NCBI GenBank assembly: GCA_030037065.1 | Contig: JASHRW010000426.1 | Span: 1-39,988, forward strand | Origin: Xanthobacteraceae bacterium | Lineage (GTDB): Bacteria > Pseudomonadota > Alphaproteobacteria > Rhizobiales > Xanthobacteraceae | Reading direction: 5' to 3' | DNA length: 39,988 nt | Shown: positions 7,764-15,371 of the stretch, piece by piece | How positions within the stretch are numbered: the first letter of the stretch is position 1 | How the letters are laid out: every line of letters begins with the position of its first letter | Made by a program: the position numbers and the translations under genes | The notes under the pieces: model-generated | The model's input: the letters and a program-made list of their open reading frames with translations, nothing else | Database searches by the model: none | What the model was told of the DNA's origin: nothing

Positions 7764-8882
7764 ATGGATCAACGCGTTACCAACGAACATCAGCAAGAGG
7801 CGGCGCCGAATCTGGAGGCGAAACCCGCGCGTGGCGGCGTAAAGCAAGACTCGTCCTGGCTGACGCGTTTGCGCGAACGTCGCGGCCTGGTCCTGGCGAT
7901 CACCGCGGTTTGCATTCTCGTGCTCGTGGGAATCGTGGTCTGGTGGGTTAACGCCAGCGGCTACATATCGACGGACGACGCCTTCATCGACGCCCGCACC
8001 GTCACCATCAGTTCCCAGATCAGCGCCCAGGTCGTTGACGTGCCGGTCACCGATAACGAACTCGTCAAGGCCGGTACCGTGCTGGTCGTTCTCGACAAGA
8101 GCGACTATCGGGCGCAGGTCGACCAGGCCAAAGCTCAGGTCGATCAGGCGCTGGCCAATATCGCCAACATCGCCGCGCAGATCGGCGCGCAACAGGCGCG
8201 CGTCGACCAAGCCAACCGGCAGGCGACCCAGGCGCAAGCGGCGCTGATTTTCGCGCGGCAGCAGGACGAACGCTATTCCGGATTGGCCAAGAGCGGTTCG
8301 GTCACACAGGAGCAGGCGCAGCAATACCACTCTAGTTTTTTGCAGGCGCAGGCGAGCTTTGATGCCGCTCAAGCCAACGCCGCCGCGACTGCAAAGCAGC
8401 TCCCGGTGCTGCAGAGCCAGAAACTGCAGGCGCAGGCGCAGCTCGAACAGATGCGGGCCACGCTGGAGATCGGCAACATCAATCTGTCGCGCACCGAAAT
8501 CACAGCGCCGGCCGACGGCTACGTGACCAACCTGACGGCGACGAAAGGCAATAATGCCGCGCCCGGACAGGCATTGATGATGTTCGTGCCGCGCAACGTG
8601 TGGGTCACCGCCAATTTCAAGGAAACGGAACTTGTGTCGGTCAAACCCGGTGCACCGGTGAGCATTACGGTTGACGCCTATCCCGGCCGAAGTTTTGCGG
8701 GCCGCGTCGCCAGCATCCAGGCCGGCAGCGGTACCGCCTTCAGTCTGCTGCCGCCGGAAAACGCAACCGGCAATTATGTCAAGATCGTGCAGCGCGTGCC
8801 GGTCAAGATCGTGTTTGACAATCCGCCCGACGTCCTGCTCGGGCCGGGCATGTCAGTCGTTCCGACGGTCACGATCAAATGA
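7764..8882 (+). CDS. emrA: HlyD/EmrA-type membrane fusion protein of a drug efflux pump
   Basis: This is a 372-residue periplasmic adaptor. A short cytoplasmic tail precedes one membrane helix at about residues 38-60. The HlyD barrel starts at about 66 (STDDAFIDARTVTISSQISAQV). A coiled-coil hairpin rich in Gln and Ala spans about 115-230. The lipoyl half returns with LSRTEITAPADGYVTNL, and a beta-barrel follows. It connects an inner-membrane MFS pump with an outer-membrane channel. Its stop overlaps the start of the emrB-like gene (ATGA at 8879-8882), so the two are translationally coupled. A CAGGAG site lies just before the ATG. No TolC-like gene is in the window. The symbol follows the family; the drug range is unknown. 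Confidence 0.88.
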   Translation: MDQRVTNEHQQEAAPNLEAKPARGGVKQDSSWLTRLRERRGLVLAITAVCILVLVGIVVWWVNASGYISTDDAFIDARTVTISSQISAQVVDVPVTDNELVKAGTVLVVLDKSDYRAQVDQAKAQVDQALANIANIAAQIGAQQARVDQANRQATQAQAALIFARQQDERYSGLAKSGSVTQEQAQQYHSSFLQAQASFDAAQANAAATAKQLPVLQSQKLQAQAQLEQMRATLEIGNINLSRTEITAPADGYVTNLTATKGNNAAPGQALMMFVPRNVWVTANFKETELVSVKPGAPVSITVDAYPGRSFAGRVASIQAGSGTAFSLLPPENATGNYVKIVQRVPVKIVFDNPPDVLLGPGMSVVPTVTIK

Positions 8883-10495
8883 GCGACGACGGCGGTGGAA
8901 GATCAGGGTGGAATCCCAGCCGTTCTGCCGCGGGCGGCCGTAATCCGTGGCTCGTCGCGATCATCGTTTCAATTGCTACATTCATGGTGGTGCTCGACAC
9001 CTCGATCGCCAACGTTTCGCTGCGCTATATCGCCGGCAGCCTCGGCGCCAGCATCGACGAGAGCACCTGGGTAATTACCACTTATCTGATGGCCAACGCC
9101 GTCGTGCTGCCGGTGAGCGGCTGGCTGTCCAATGTGCTCGGGCGAAAGCGCTTCTATATGATCTGCGTAGCCTTGTTCACAGCCAGCTCGCTGCTGTGCG
9201 GCCTGGCGCCCAATCTCGGCGCGCTGATCATCTTTCGAGTCCTGCAGGGACTCGGCGGCGGCGGCATGCCGACCAGCGAGCAAGCGATCCTCGCCGACAC
9301 CTTCCCGCCACACAAGCGCGCTCAGGCGTTCGCGCTCTACGGCATCGCCGTCATCGTCGCGCCGACCATCGGCCCGACGCTCGGCGGCTGGATTACCGAC
9401 AATTACTCCTGGCACTGGATCTTTTTCATTAACGTGCCAATCGGTATTGCCTCGCTGGCGCTGGTGCACTGGTTTGTGATCGAGCCGGAAGCGCTCGAAC
9501 GCGAGCGTCGCACGCGCTTAGCCGGCGGATTGAAAGTCGACTGGATCGGGTTTGCATTGATCGCCATCGCTTTCGCGAGTCTCGAATGGGTGCTCGACCG
9601 CGGTCAGGAGGACGATTGGTTCCACTCCAACGTCATCATCACCTGCGCCACGATTGCCGCCGCCTCCTTCATCTTTTTCATCGTCTGGGAGCTGACCGAA
9701 GAGGATCCAATCGTCGACATCCACCTGCTTTGCCGCCGACAGTTCGGCATGTCCTTTGTGGTCATGCTGGCGGTCGGCGCCATCCTTTTTGGGTCCACCC
9801 AGATCATGCCGCAACTGCTGCAGACAAGCTTCCCCTATACGGCGGAACTCTCCGGCCTCGCGATCATGCCGGGCGGACTGGCGATGCTGGTCGTGATGCC
9901 CATTGCCGGCCAAATCGCCGGATGGATGCAACCCAAATATTGGATCGCGCTCGGTCTCGGCGGAATCGCGCTGGCGATGTGGCACTCGACCAATCTCGTT
10001 CCCGATGCGGACTTCGGCTTTTTCGCGACGATGCGCGTCTATCAGATGATCGGCCTTCCCTTCCTGTTCATTCCAATCAATACCATCGCCTACGACGGCC
10101 TACCGCAGGACAAGACCGCTCAGGCGTCGGCACTGATGAACGTCGCCCGCAATCTCGGCGGCGGTGTCGGGGTTTCTCTTGCCAATACCGAACTGCTGCA
10201 GCACAGCCAGTTGCACCAGGCGCGCCTGGTCAGCAACCTGACGCCGTCATCGCCAGCATGGCAAACGAACCTTAATCACATCACGCACTACTTTACCGAA
10301 CATGGCGCGCCGACGGCGGCTGCACAATCGCATGCCTACGGCTATATCGGCCAGCTGGTGAGCGGACAGGCATCGCTCTTGGCCTATATCGACATATTCC
10401 GCACTTGGGCGATTTTTGCCGCGCTCCTCGTCCCCGTCGTGCTAGTACTGATAAGGCGCGTGTCCGGCGGCGGCCATGCTGCCGCAATGCATTGA
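8879..10495 (+). CDS. emrB: DHA2-family MFS efflux pump (EmrB-like)
   Basis: This is a 538-residue inner-membrane proton/drug antiporter with about 14 helices. Family marks include VVLDTSIANVSLRYIAG in helix 1 (motif D1, with the conserved Asp), a GWLSNVLGRKR motif A, FRVLQGLGGGG in helix 4 (motif B with its Arg), and GPTLGGWITDNYSW (motif C, the antiporter signature). It partners the HlyD-type adaptor immediately upstream with a four-base overlap. The two form a tripartite pump together with an outer-membrane channel encoded elsewhere. The substrate is not readable; family members expel hydrophobic uncouplers, antibiotics or phenolics. The latter would suit a genome region full of aromatic-type catabolism, but that link is only an inference. 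Confidence 0.9.
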   Translation: MSDDGGGRSGWNPSRSAAGGRNPWLVAIIVSIATFMVVLDTSIANVSLRYIAGSLGASIDESTWVITTYLMANAVVLPVSGWLSNVLGRKRFYMICVALFTASSLLCGLAPNLGALIIFRVLQGLGGGGMPTSEQAILADTFPPHKRAQAFALYGIAVIVAPTIGPTLGGWITDNYSWHWIFFINVPIGIASLALVHWFVIEPEALERERRTRLAGGLKVDWIGFALIAIAFASLEWVLDRGQEDDWFHSNVIITCATIAAASFIFFIVWELTEEDPIVDIHLLCRRQFGMSFVVMLAVGAILFGSTQIMPQLLQTSFPYTAELSGLAIMPGGLAMLVVMPIAGQIAGWMQPKYWIALGLGGIALAMWHSTNLVPDADFGFFATMRVYQMIGLPFLFIPINTIAYDGLPQDKTAQASALMNVARNLGGGVGVSLANTELLQHSQLHQARLVSNLTPSSPAWQTNLNHITHYFTEHGAPTAAAQSHAYGYIGQLVSGQASLLAYIDIFRTWAIFAALLVPVVLVLIRRVSGGGHAAAMH

Positions 10496-10556
10496 AAACT
10501 AACCGGGTTTAGGTAATAAGCGAACCGAGTGGCCGTCGGGCAAGGAACCGGGAACC

Positions 10557-10952
10557 GTGCCTCAGCCGTACGTGATCGGACGCCTCCTTGCCATTTTCGC
10601 AATCGCTTGCCTCCTATCGGCAGCGAGCGGTGCGCCGAAGCCCGTCAAAGTCACCGTCATCATGGTCGATTACCGGTTCGAGCCTGACCATCTGACTTTT
10701 CAGCATGACGTTTTTTACCGGCTGCATTTGGAAAATCACGGTAAGGAAACGCACGAATTCACCGCACCGGTCTTCTTCGCCACCGCCACCATCGATAATC
10801 CCGATGTTCTCAGCAACGACCGCAGCGAAGTGCTGATGCAGCCAGGCGACAAGAAGGACGTCTTTCTCACGCCCCACAAGCCCGGCACTTATGATCTGCG
10901 CTGCGCCGACCACGACTGGTACGGCATGGTGGGCGGGATCACCGTCAAATAG
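10557..10952 (+). CDS. Secreted cupredoxin-domain protein
   Basis: This is a 131-residue exported protein with a signal peptide at about residues 7-26. The rest is a plastocyanin/azurin-like beta-sandwich carrying a full type 1 copper set: His66 in ETHEF, then Cys116, His119 and Met124 in RCADHDWYGM. It should bind one copper and act as an electron carrier or copper-handling protein in the periplasm. The GTG at 10557 follows an AAGGAACCGGGA site; an internal GTG at 10572 is an alternative start. It lies 61 bp after emrB on the same strand and could be read from the same transcript. Confidence 0.8.
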   Translation: MPQPYVIGRLLAIFAIACLLSAASGAPKPVKVTVIMVDYRFEPDHLTFQHDVFYRLHLENHGKETHEFTAPVFFATATIDNPDVLSNDRSEVLMQPGDKKDVFLTPHKPGTYDLRCADHDWYGMVGGITVK

Positions 10953-11270
10953 CGCAGTTAGTGCGAAAGGCTGCGGCGGCGGCCAGCACCGCCTGCGCCA
11001 CGGGCAGACCGCCACAAAATCTGCACCTTCAAGCAGCACTCTGACATTCCCCGCGCCATCGCCGCTCGGCCGGGAGAGAGCAAAAAAGCCAGCGAAGACG
11101 CCAAGCCGCGATCAGTGCGGCTTGTTGACGCCTGCCGGCAGCGTTGCGCTCAAATGTCTTTTACTGTTTTGCGACGGCACCATTCTTGCTTGAAGTCGTT
11201 GTCGGAAGGGTTGCGGGGCTGTGCATCGGAAGCCCTGGGAAGTGCACACCCGGGAAGAAAGGAGTCGCCA
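10953..11270 (+). other. Spacer without a gene; weak hairpin inside
   Basis: This 318-bp stretch holds no supported gene. An inverted repeat with 7-bp arms AAGCCGC (11103-11109) and GCGGCTT (11117-11123) could be a weak terminator for the cupredoxin gene, but only a broken T tract follows. The last 100 bp should hold the promoter of the gene starting at 11271; no clear consensus was found. Confidence 0.4.
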
Positions 11271-11684
11271 ATGTGTGACTTTAGCCTTCAAAGCGTACGC
11301 TCAAGGCCGGCGGAAGTCGGCGACAAGCTGGTAACGCGTGATTTCGGGACGGGAACGCGCGGGTTCGCCGCCTGCGACGACCCTGGATTGGCAGTGTGTG
11401 TGTTGCCTGGAACGGAGCTCGCGTTCGCCAGTGACGTTGCCTGCCTGCCGGCCGGCCTTCTGGGATGGAAGACCAAGACGATCAACCATCGCACCGCCAT
11501 CTTCCGGCAAGTCAACAAGGACAAGCTGGCGGCGCATCACGACGCCCTCGAATTTCCCGACGGGCGCATCGTGCTGCTGACTCTTCTGTGCGAGGGTCAG
11601 GAGGCGACCGTGCTGCAATTGCCGGCGCAGCCGACCACTACGGAAGAGGCGCGCGAGCAGGAGCGCGTTGGTTTCCTCGGCTAA
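11271..11684 (+). CDS. Conserved hypothetical protein (MCDxS family)
   Basis: This is a 137-residue soluble protein beginning MCDFSLQSVRSRPAEVGD. The short N-terminal pattern MCD-x-S-L, the VGDKLVTRDF segment, the CVLPGTELAF strand and the HHDALEFPDG loop belong to a protein widespread in alphaproteobacteria whose function I do not know. No signal peptide or membrane segment is present. The ATG at 11271 is chosen because GAAAGGAG lies directly before it and the family starts there, though the frame is open further upstream. A strong terminator follows 26 bp after the stop, so the gene is probably transcribed alone. Confidence 0.8.
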   Translation: MCDFSLQSVRSRPAEVGDKLVTRDFGTGTRGFAACDDPGLAVCVLPGTELAFASDVACLPAGLLGWKTKTINHRTAIFRQVNKDKLAAHHDALEFPDGRIVLLTLLCEGQEATVLQLPAQPTTTEEAREQERVGFLG

Positions 11685-11710
11685 CTGCGTTACCTCGACC
11701 GCGACCTGAA

Positions 11711-11743
11711 AACCGGCCGCCAGCAATGGCGGCCGGAATTTTT
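11711..11743 (+). terminator. Rho-independent terminator
   Basis: Arms CCGGCCGCC (11713-11721) and GGCGGCCGG (11728-11736) pair perfectly around a six-base loop and are followed by AATTTTT. It ends the transcript of the small conserved gene at 11271-11684. Confidence 0.85.
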
Positions 11744-11786
11744 GTGCCAATCGCTGCTTCCGACTCCAATTGATGCATCACCGTGT

Positions 11787-12170
11787 TTAGGCGCCGCCAC
11801 CCGGCACGAAACAGCGGATCACCACTTGATCGTCGTAAATGCTGTACCAGACGACAGCGTCGTCGACCGGATTACCGACGTTGTCGAGGACGGCGTCGGG
11901 CGGCACCGGCATCCATGTGCCGTTGATCGGAACCCAGTATCGATCTTTACGCATTTGGAAGTCGGTGCGGTGGCCATCGGCGATATCACAGCATGGAATG
12001 CCATGCGGCGATTTCACATTGTGAAACCAAGTCCGCACCGCGGGCGTCACGTTGGTAAACTGGCCATTGTCGTGCGCCGCAGCAGGAGTGCAAATGACAA
12101 TAACTGCTAGCGTACCACGCAGGAGGGTCGGCCTAATTGCAGCACGTGCGCGCACGCCACTCACTCTCAA
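11787..12170 (-). CDS. Small secreted protein of unknown function
   Basis: This is a 127-residue protein with an N-terminal hydrophobic leader (RGTLAVIVICTPAAAHDN, about residues 18-35) that looks like a signal peptide cut after AAA. The mature part has HDNGQF, then a conserved-looking IPCCDIADG pair of cysteines, a WVPINGTWMPVP segment and a terminal IRCFVPGGGA. The family is common in rhizobia, always as a short exported protein. I know no function. The two adjacent cysteines plus one near the end could form a disulfide. The start may lie further in, since residues 1-17 are unusually basic for a leader. Confidence 0.7.
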   Translation of the reverse strand: MRVSGVRARAAIRPTLLRGTLAVIVICTPAAAHDNGQFTNVTPAVRTWFHNVKSPHGIPCCDIADGHRTDFQMRKDRYWVPINGTWMPVPPDAVLDNVGNPVDDAVVWYSIYDDQVVIRCFVPGGGA

Positions 12171-12355
12171 TTGACGAACAACTCATCACGGCACCACATC
12201 GGCTCCCGAGTCGGCAAAGCGACTTAACGGGCGCCGCGGATCTCCTCCGCCGAAACTAACGCCAAGCAAAAAAATTGGTTGCACGCCGCGCGACGGTGAG
12301 TTCCGGCGAATCAGTCGGCAGTGGATGAACGGCGCAACTGATCAGACTCGCATCA

Positions 12356-12784
12356 TCAACTCGTCGCCGCGGGCGCCGTGTCGGCGAAACAGCGCACGCC
12401 GGTATCGACGATCTTTCGACTGTCGGAGACGAGGCGGCGGCTGTCTTCGCTGAACATGTTCAGCCATTCGCCCAGCCATTCCTGATAGGCGGAAAACGCA
12501 TCGGGCACCGAGCGCGCAGCTTTGAGCTTGTTCGGCAGTTTTAAGGCCAATTCTGCCTCCGCGGTTGCACGCGAAAACCATTCCTGGCCGATGTCCGAAA
12601 AAAGCGTGAGCATCGCCTTTTGCAGGCGCAGACCGGCGGTGACGCCCCGCGGTCCGAGTTCGCCGAACGGCGAACTCGCGCTCGCCGTCAACGACCTTTC
12701 GCTACGGGATCGTTCGGCGCGCATGTGCTCGGCGCGGTGAGTTTCGGCGCGTGGGCTTTCGCTGCGTGGACTGTCTTGAGGCAT
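12356..12784 (-). CDS. Phasin-like protein with Arg/Glu-repeat N-terminus
   Basis: This is a 142-residue protein. Its first 30 residues are a low-complexity string of short units such as PRAE, HRAE, MRAE and RSE. About residues 45-135 are helical and amphipathic (LQKAMLTLFSDIGQEWFSRA; AYQEWLGEWLNMFSED; KIVDTG), the pattern of phasin and phasin-like granule-associated proteins. Phasins coat polyhydroxyalkanoate granules; no PHA synthesis gene is in the window, so this role is only suggested. The ATG at 12784 has GGGAG before it and begins MPQDSPRSE; an upstream in-frame extension of 30 codons lacks a ribosome site. It is transcribed away from the MFS gene at 13120. Confidence 0.65.
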   Translation of the reverse strand: MPQDSPRSESPRAETHRAEHMRAERSRSERSLTASASSPFGELGPRGVTAGLRLQKAMLTLFSDIGQEWFSRATAEAELALKLPNKLKAARSVPDAFSAYQEWLGEWLNMFSEDSRRLVSDSRKIVDTGVRCFADTAPAATS

Positions 12785-13119
12785 GGTGTGGCTCCCGTTA
12801 TGTGTCGTCTCGCTGTCCAGCCGGAGCGCCGCCATCCGCACAGTCGTCACAGCGCGGTGGCGTCCCACCCTCAATTCGCGTCATATACGTATTCGCCGGT
12901 TGCGTTGTGAGGGCCTCATGCCGGGAACGGCGCAACCTCCGCCCGCGTTTGGCCACAATACCCCCGGCCGGGCTGGCGCTGTGCTTTGTACGGATTTGTT
13001 CGTAATGCATCGGCTACGATTGCAGAGAAGGATGCGCGAATCGAAATATTCAGGCGGCCGCCGAAGAAGCCGCGCAACCATCAATTCTTCACGATGAATC
13101 ATCCGGCCAGCATCAATCA
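12785..13119. other. Divergent promoter region
   Basis: These 335 bp separate the phasin-like gene (leftward) from an MFS pump (rightward) and must contain both promoters. An EcfG-like promoter facing right is at 12924-12949. No gene or other repeat was recognised here. Confidence 0.5.
12924..12949 (+). promoter_or_regulatory. EcfG-like general stress promoter
   Basis: GGAAC at 12924-12928 and CGTT at 12946-12949 are 17 bp apart, the consensus spacing of EcfG-dependent promoters in Hyphomicrobiales. It faces the MFS pump that starts 170 bp further on. One sequence match of this type can arise by chance. Confidence 0.45.
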
Positions 13120-14676
13120 ATGAACCAGTCGGTCGATCAGCCAACCGAGTCGCACGATGCTGTCGGGCAGGCTGCGTCAAACGACGCGCCCGCGGATGCG
13201 GCGGCTGACGCGACTGCGCCGCGGCAGAAGCATTTGTTTCTCATGGTCTTTCCTTCGATCATGCTGCCGATGTTCCTGGCCGTTGCCGACCAGACCATCG
13301 TCGCCACCGCGCTGCCCACCATTGCCTCGAATCTGGGAGAGATCGAGCGCGCCTCCTGGGTAGTCGTATCCTACCTGATCGCCAATACCATTGCGGCGCC
13401 GGTCTATGGACGGCTGGGCGACACCTTCGGCCGGCGCGCCATGATGACCATGGCGCTGGCGATCTTCATGGTCGGTTCGGTGCTGTGCGCGCTCTCGCCC
13501 AGCATCGAATGGCTGACGGCATTTCGCGTGTTGCAGGGATTTGGCGGCGGCGGGCTGATGACGCTGTCGCAAGCGCTGATCGGGGAGACCGTGCCGCCGC
13601 GTGAGCGCGGCCGTTATCAGGGCTATCTTGCCGGCGTATCGGTCAGTTCCAGCACCTTCGGTCCGGTCGCCGGCGGCTATCTGACCCAGGCCTTCGGTTG
13701 GCAATCCATATTCCTTGTCAACGTGCCGCTCGGGCTTATCGCCGTCGTCCTGGTCTTGCGCCTGGCATCGCGTCCGGCAGATCGCCGCCGCACCACCTTC
13801 GATATTCCGGGGCTGGTTCTGTTCATCATGTTCGTCAGCCCGGTGATCCTGGCGCTCGAACAATTGCAACAGCTCCGCACCAGCACGCTACCGATGGCGC
13901 TCGGACTCTTGGCGTTCGGCCTTCTGGCGCTGGCGGCGCTGATCTGGCAGGAGCGGCACAGCACCTCTCCGCTCATCCCGCCGCGGCTTTTCCGCGAGCC
14001 GTCGATCTGGCGCAGCGACGGCCTTGCCGCCTGCCACGGCGCCGCGCTGGTCTCGCTGATCACGTTCCTGCCGATCTATCTGCGCGCAGTGCGCGGCGCC
14101 TCGCCGGCAGAAACCGGCCTCATGCTGCTGCCGCTGACGTTCGGCATCGGCGTGGGTTCGATGATTACCGGCCAGATCGTGACCCGAACCGGGCTCACCG
14201 CAATATTCCCGTCGTGCGCAATGCCGCTGGCGACGCTGGGCTTGGTGTTCCTCGCCTTCTGGACCCCGCACTTGTCCATCGCGGTGTTGCCCTGGGTATG
14301 GTGCGCCATCGCGACGTGTATGGGTACCGTCATGGGCGTGGTTCAGCTCACTGTGCAGTCGGTGTCGGGACCGCGCCGGCTTGGCACCGGCGCCGCCATG
14401 GTCCAGTTCTCCCGCTCGGTCGGCGCCGCCTTCGGCACCGCGCTGGTCGCCGCAATCTTGTTCGCCGTTCTTGCCGGCAGCGATCGCGAAACGTCCGGTA
14501 TGATTGGCGCCATCATGGAGGTAGGGCCGGAAGCCCTAGCGAGGCTCGCGCCGGCGCGGCAAGCGATCGTGCAGGCGGAAATCGCCGATGCCTTCCGCTC
14601 CGCCTTCATCACCATCGCGATATTTACCGGCATCGAATCGGTATTGGCTTGGACGCTGCCGATGCGCCGCGTCTAG
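13120..14676 (+). CDS. DHA2-family MFS multidrug transporter
   Basis: This is a 518-residue membrane protein with about 14 helices after a 38-residue polar N-terminus rich in Ala, Asp and Gln. Helix 1 carries VADQTIVATALPTIA (motif D1). GRLGDTFGRR is motif A, FRVLQGFGGGG motif B, and FGPVAGGYLTQAFGW motif C. This places it with EmrB/QacA drug:proton antiporters. It has no adaptor protein beside it, unlike the emrAB pair 4 kb to the left, so it may act alone as an inner-membrane pump. The two DHA2 pumps differ clearly in sequence and are not a recent duplication. An EcfG-like promoter lies upstream, hinting at stress-linked expression. Confidence 0.87.
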   Translation: MNQSVDQPTESHDAVGQAASNDAPADAAADATAPRQKHLFLMVFPSIMLPMFLAVADQTIVATALPTIASNLGEIERASWVVVSYLIANTIAAPVYGRLGDTFGRRAMMTMALAIFMVGSVLCALSPSIEWLTAFRVLQGFGGGGLMTLSQALIGETVPPRERGRYQGYLAGVSVSSSTFGPVAGGYLTQAFGWQSIFLVNVPLGLIAVVLVLRLASRPADRRRTTFDIPGLVLFIMFVSPVILALEQLQQLRTSTLPMALGLLAFGLLALAALIWQERHSTSPLIPPRLFREPSIWRSDGLAACHGAALVSLITFLPIYLRAVRGASPAETGLMLLPLTFGIGVGSMITGQIVTRTGLTAIFPSCAMPLATLGLVFLAFWTPHLSIAVLPWVWCAIATCMGTVMGVVQLTVQSVSGPRRLGTGAAMVQFSRSVGAAFGTALVAAILFAVLAGSDRETSGMIGAIMEVGPEALARLAPARQAIVQAEIADAFRSAFITIAIFTGIESVLAWTLPMRRV

Positions 14677-14744
14677 CAGACTGACCCACGACGTATTGCG
14701 GCACGGCATCGCAAGCGGCAAACTCGTTTTCCTGATCGTTTCGC

Positions 14745-15371
14745 ATGACCAAAATCCTTCTCACCCGCCACGGCCACGTCGAAGGCATAAAGCCCGAGCG
14801 CTTCCGCGGCCGCGAGCCGCTCGAGCTCACGGCGCGCGGCAGGCGCGAAGCCGCCGCCGTCGCCGATCGCATTGCCGGCGCCTGGCAGCCCGCCAAAATC
14901 TACACCAGCCCGATGGGACGCTGCGTCGCCACCGGCGCCGCTATCGCCAAAGCCTGCGGCATCACCGCCGAGATTTGCGACGATCTCAACGACATCGATT
15001 ACGGTGCCTGGCAATTCAAGACTTTCGATTTTGCCAAACGGGATGATCCATCGCTGCTCGCCGCCTGGTTCACGACCCCGCATCTCGTACGGTTTCCCAA
15101 CGGCGAATCGCTGCAGGATGTTGCGGCGCGCGGCGCCAATGCGCTGCGCTTCGTTCTGAGCCGGCATCGCGACGACACCGTCGTGCTCGTCGGTCACGAC
15201 AGCGTGAATCGCATTTTGCTGCTGCAATGTCTCGATCTGCCGCTGTCGGCCTATCGACGCATTGCGCAGAACCCGTGCTGCCTCAACGAGGTGGACATCG
15301 ACGGCGAAAAGATTTGTGTCGTGCGGATCAACGAAACGCATCACCTGGACGCGATAGCGGCGATTGAATGA
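14745..15371 (+). CDS. Histidine phosphatase family protein
   Basis: This is a 208-residue soluble enzyme of the phosphoglycerate-mutase-like superfamily. The active-site RHG motif is at residues 8-10 (LLTRHGHVEG), with His9 the phospho-acceptor. An Arg in YTSPMGRCVATG near residue 60 and a second His in VLVGHDSVNR near 150 complete the pocket. The usual acid-donor region reads LNDIDYGAWQ, with Asp where Glu is common. The closest broad groups are CobC and phosphoglycerate-mutase-like phosphatases, but there are no cobalamin genes nearby. Its stop overlaps the start of the molybdenum hydroxylase gene (ATGA), so the two are co-translated, an uncommon pairing. Confidence 0.85.
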   Translation: MTKILLTRHGHVEGIKPERFRGREPLELTARGRREAAAVADRIAGAWQPAKIYTSPMGRCVATGAAIAKACGITAEICDDLNDIDYGAWQFKTFDFAKRDDPSLLAAWFTTPHLVRFPNGESLQDVAARGANALRFVLSRHRDDTVVLVGHDSVNRILLLQCLDLPLSAYRRIAQNPCCLNEVDIDGEKICVVRINETHHLDAIAAIE

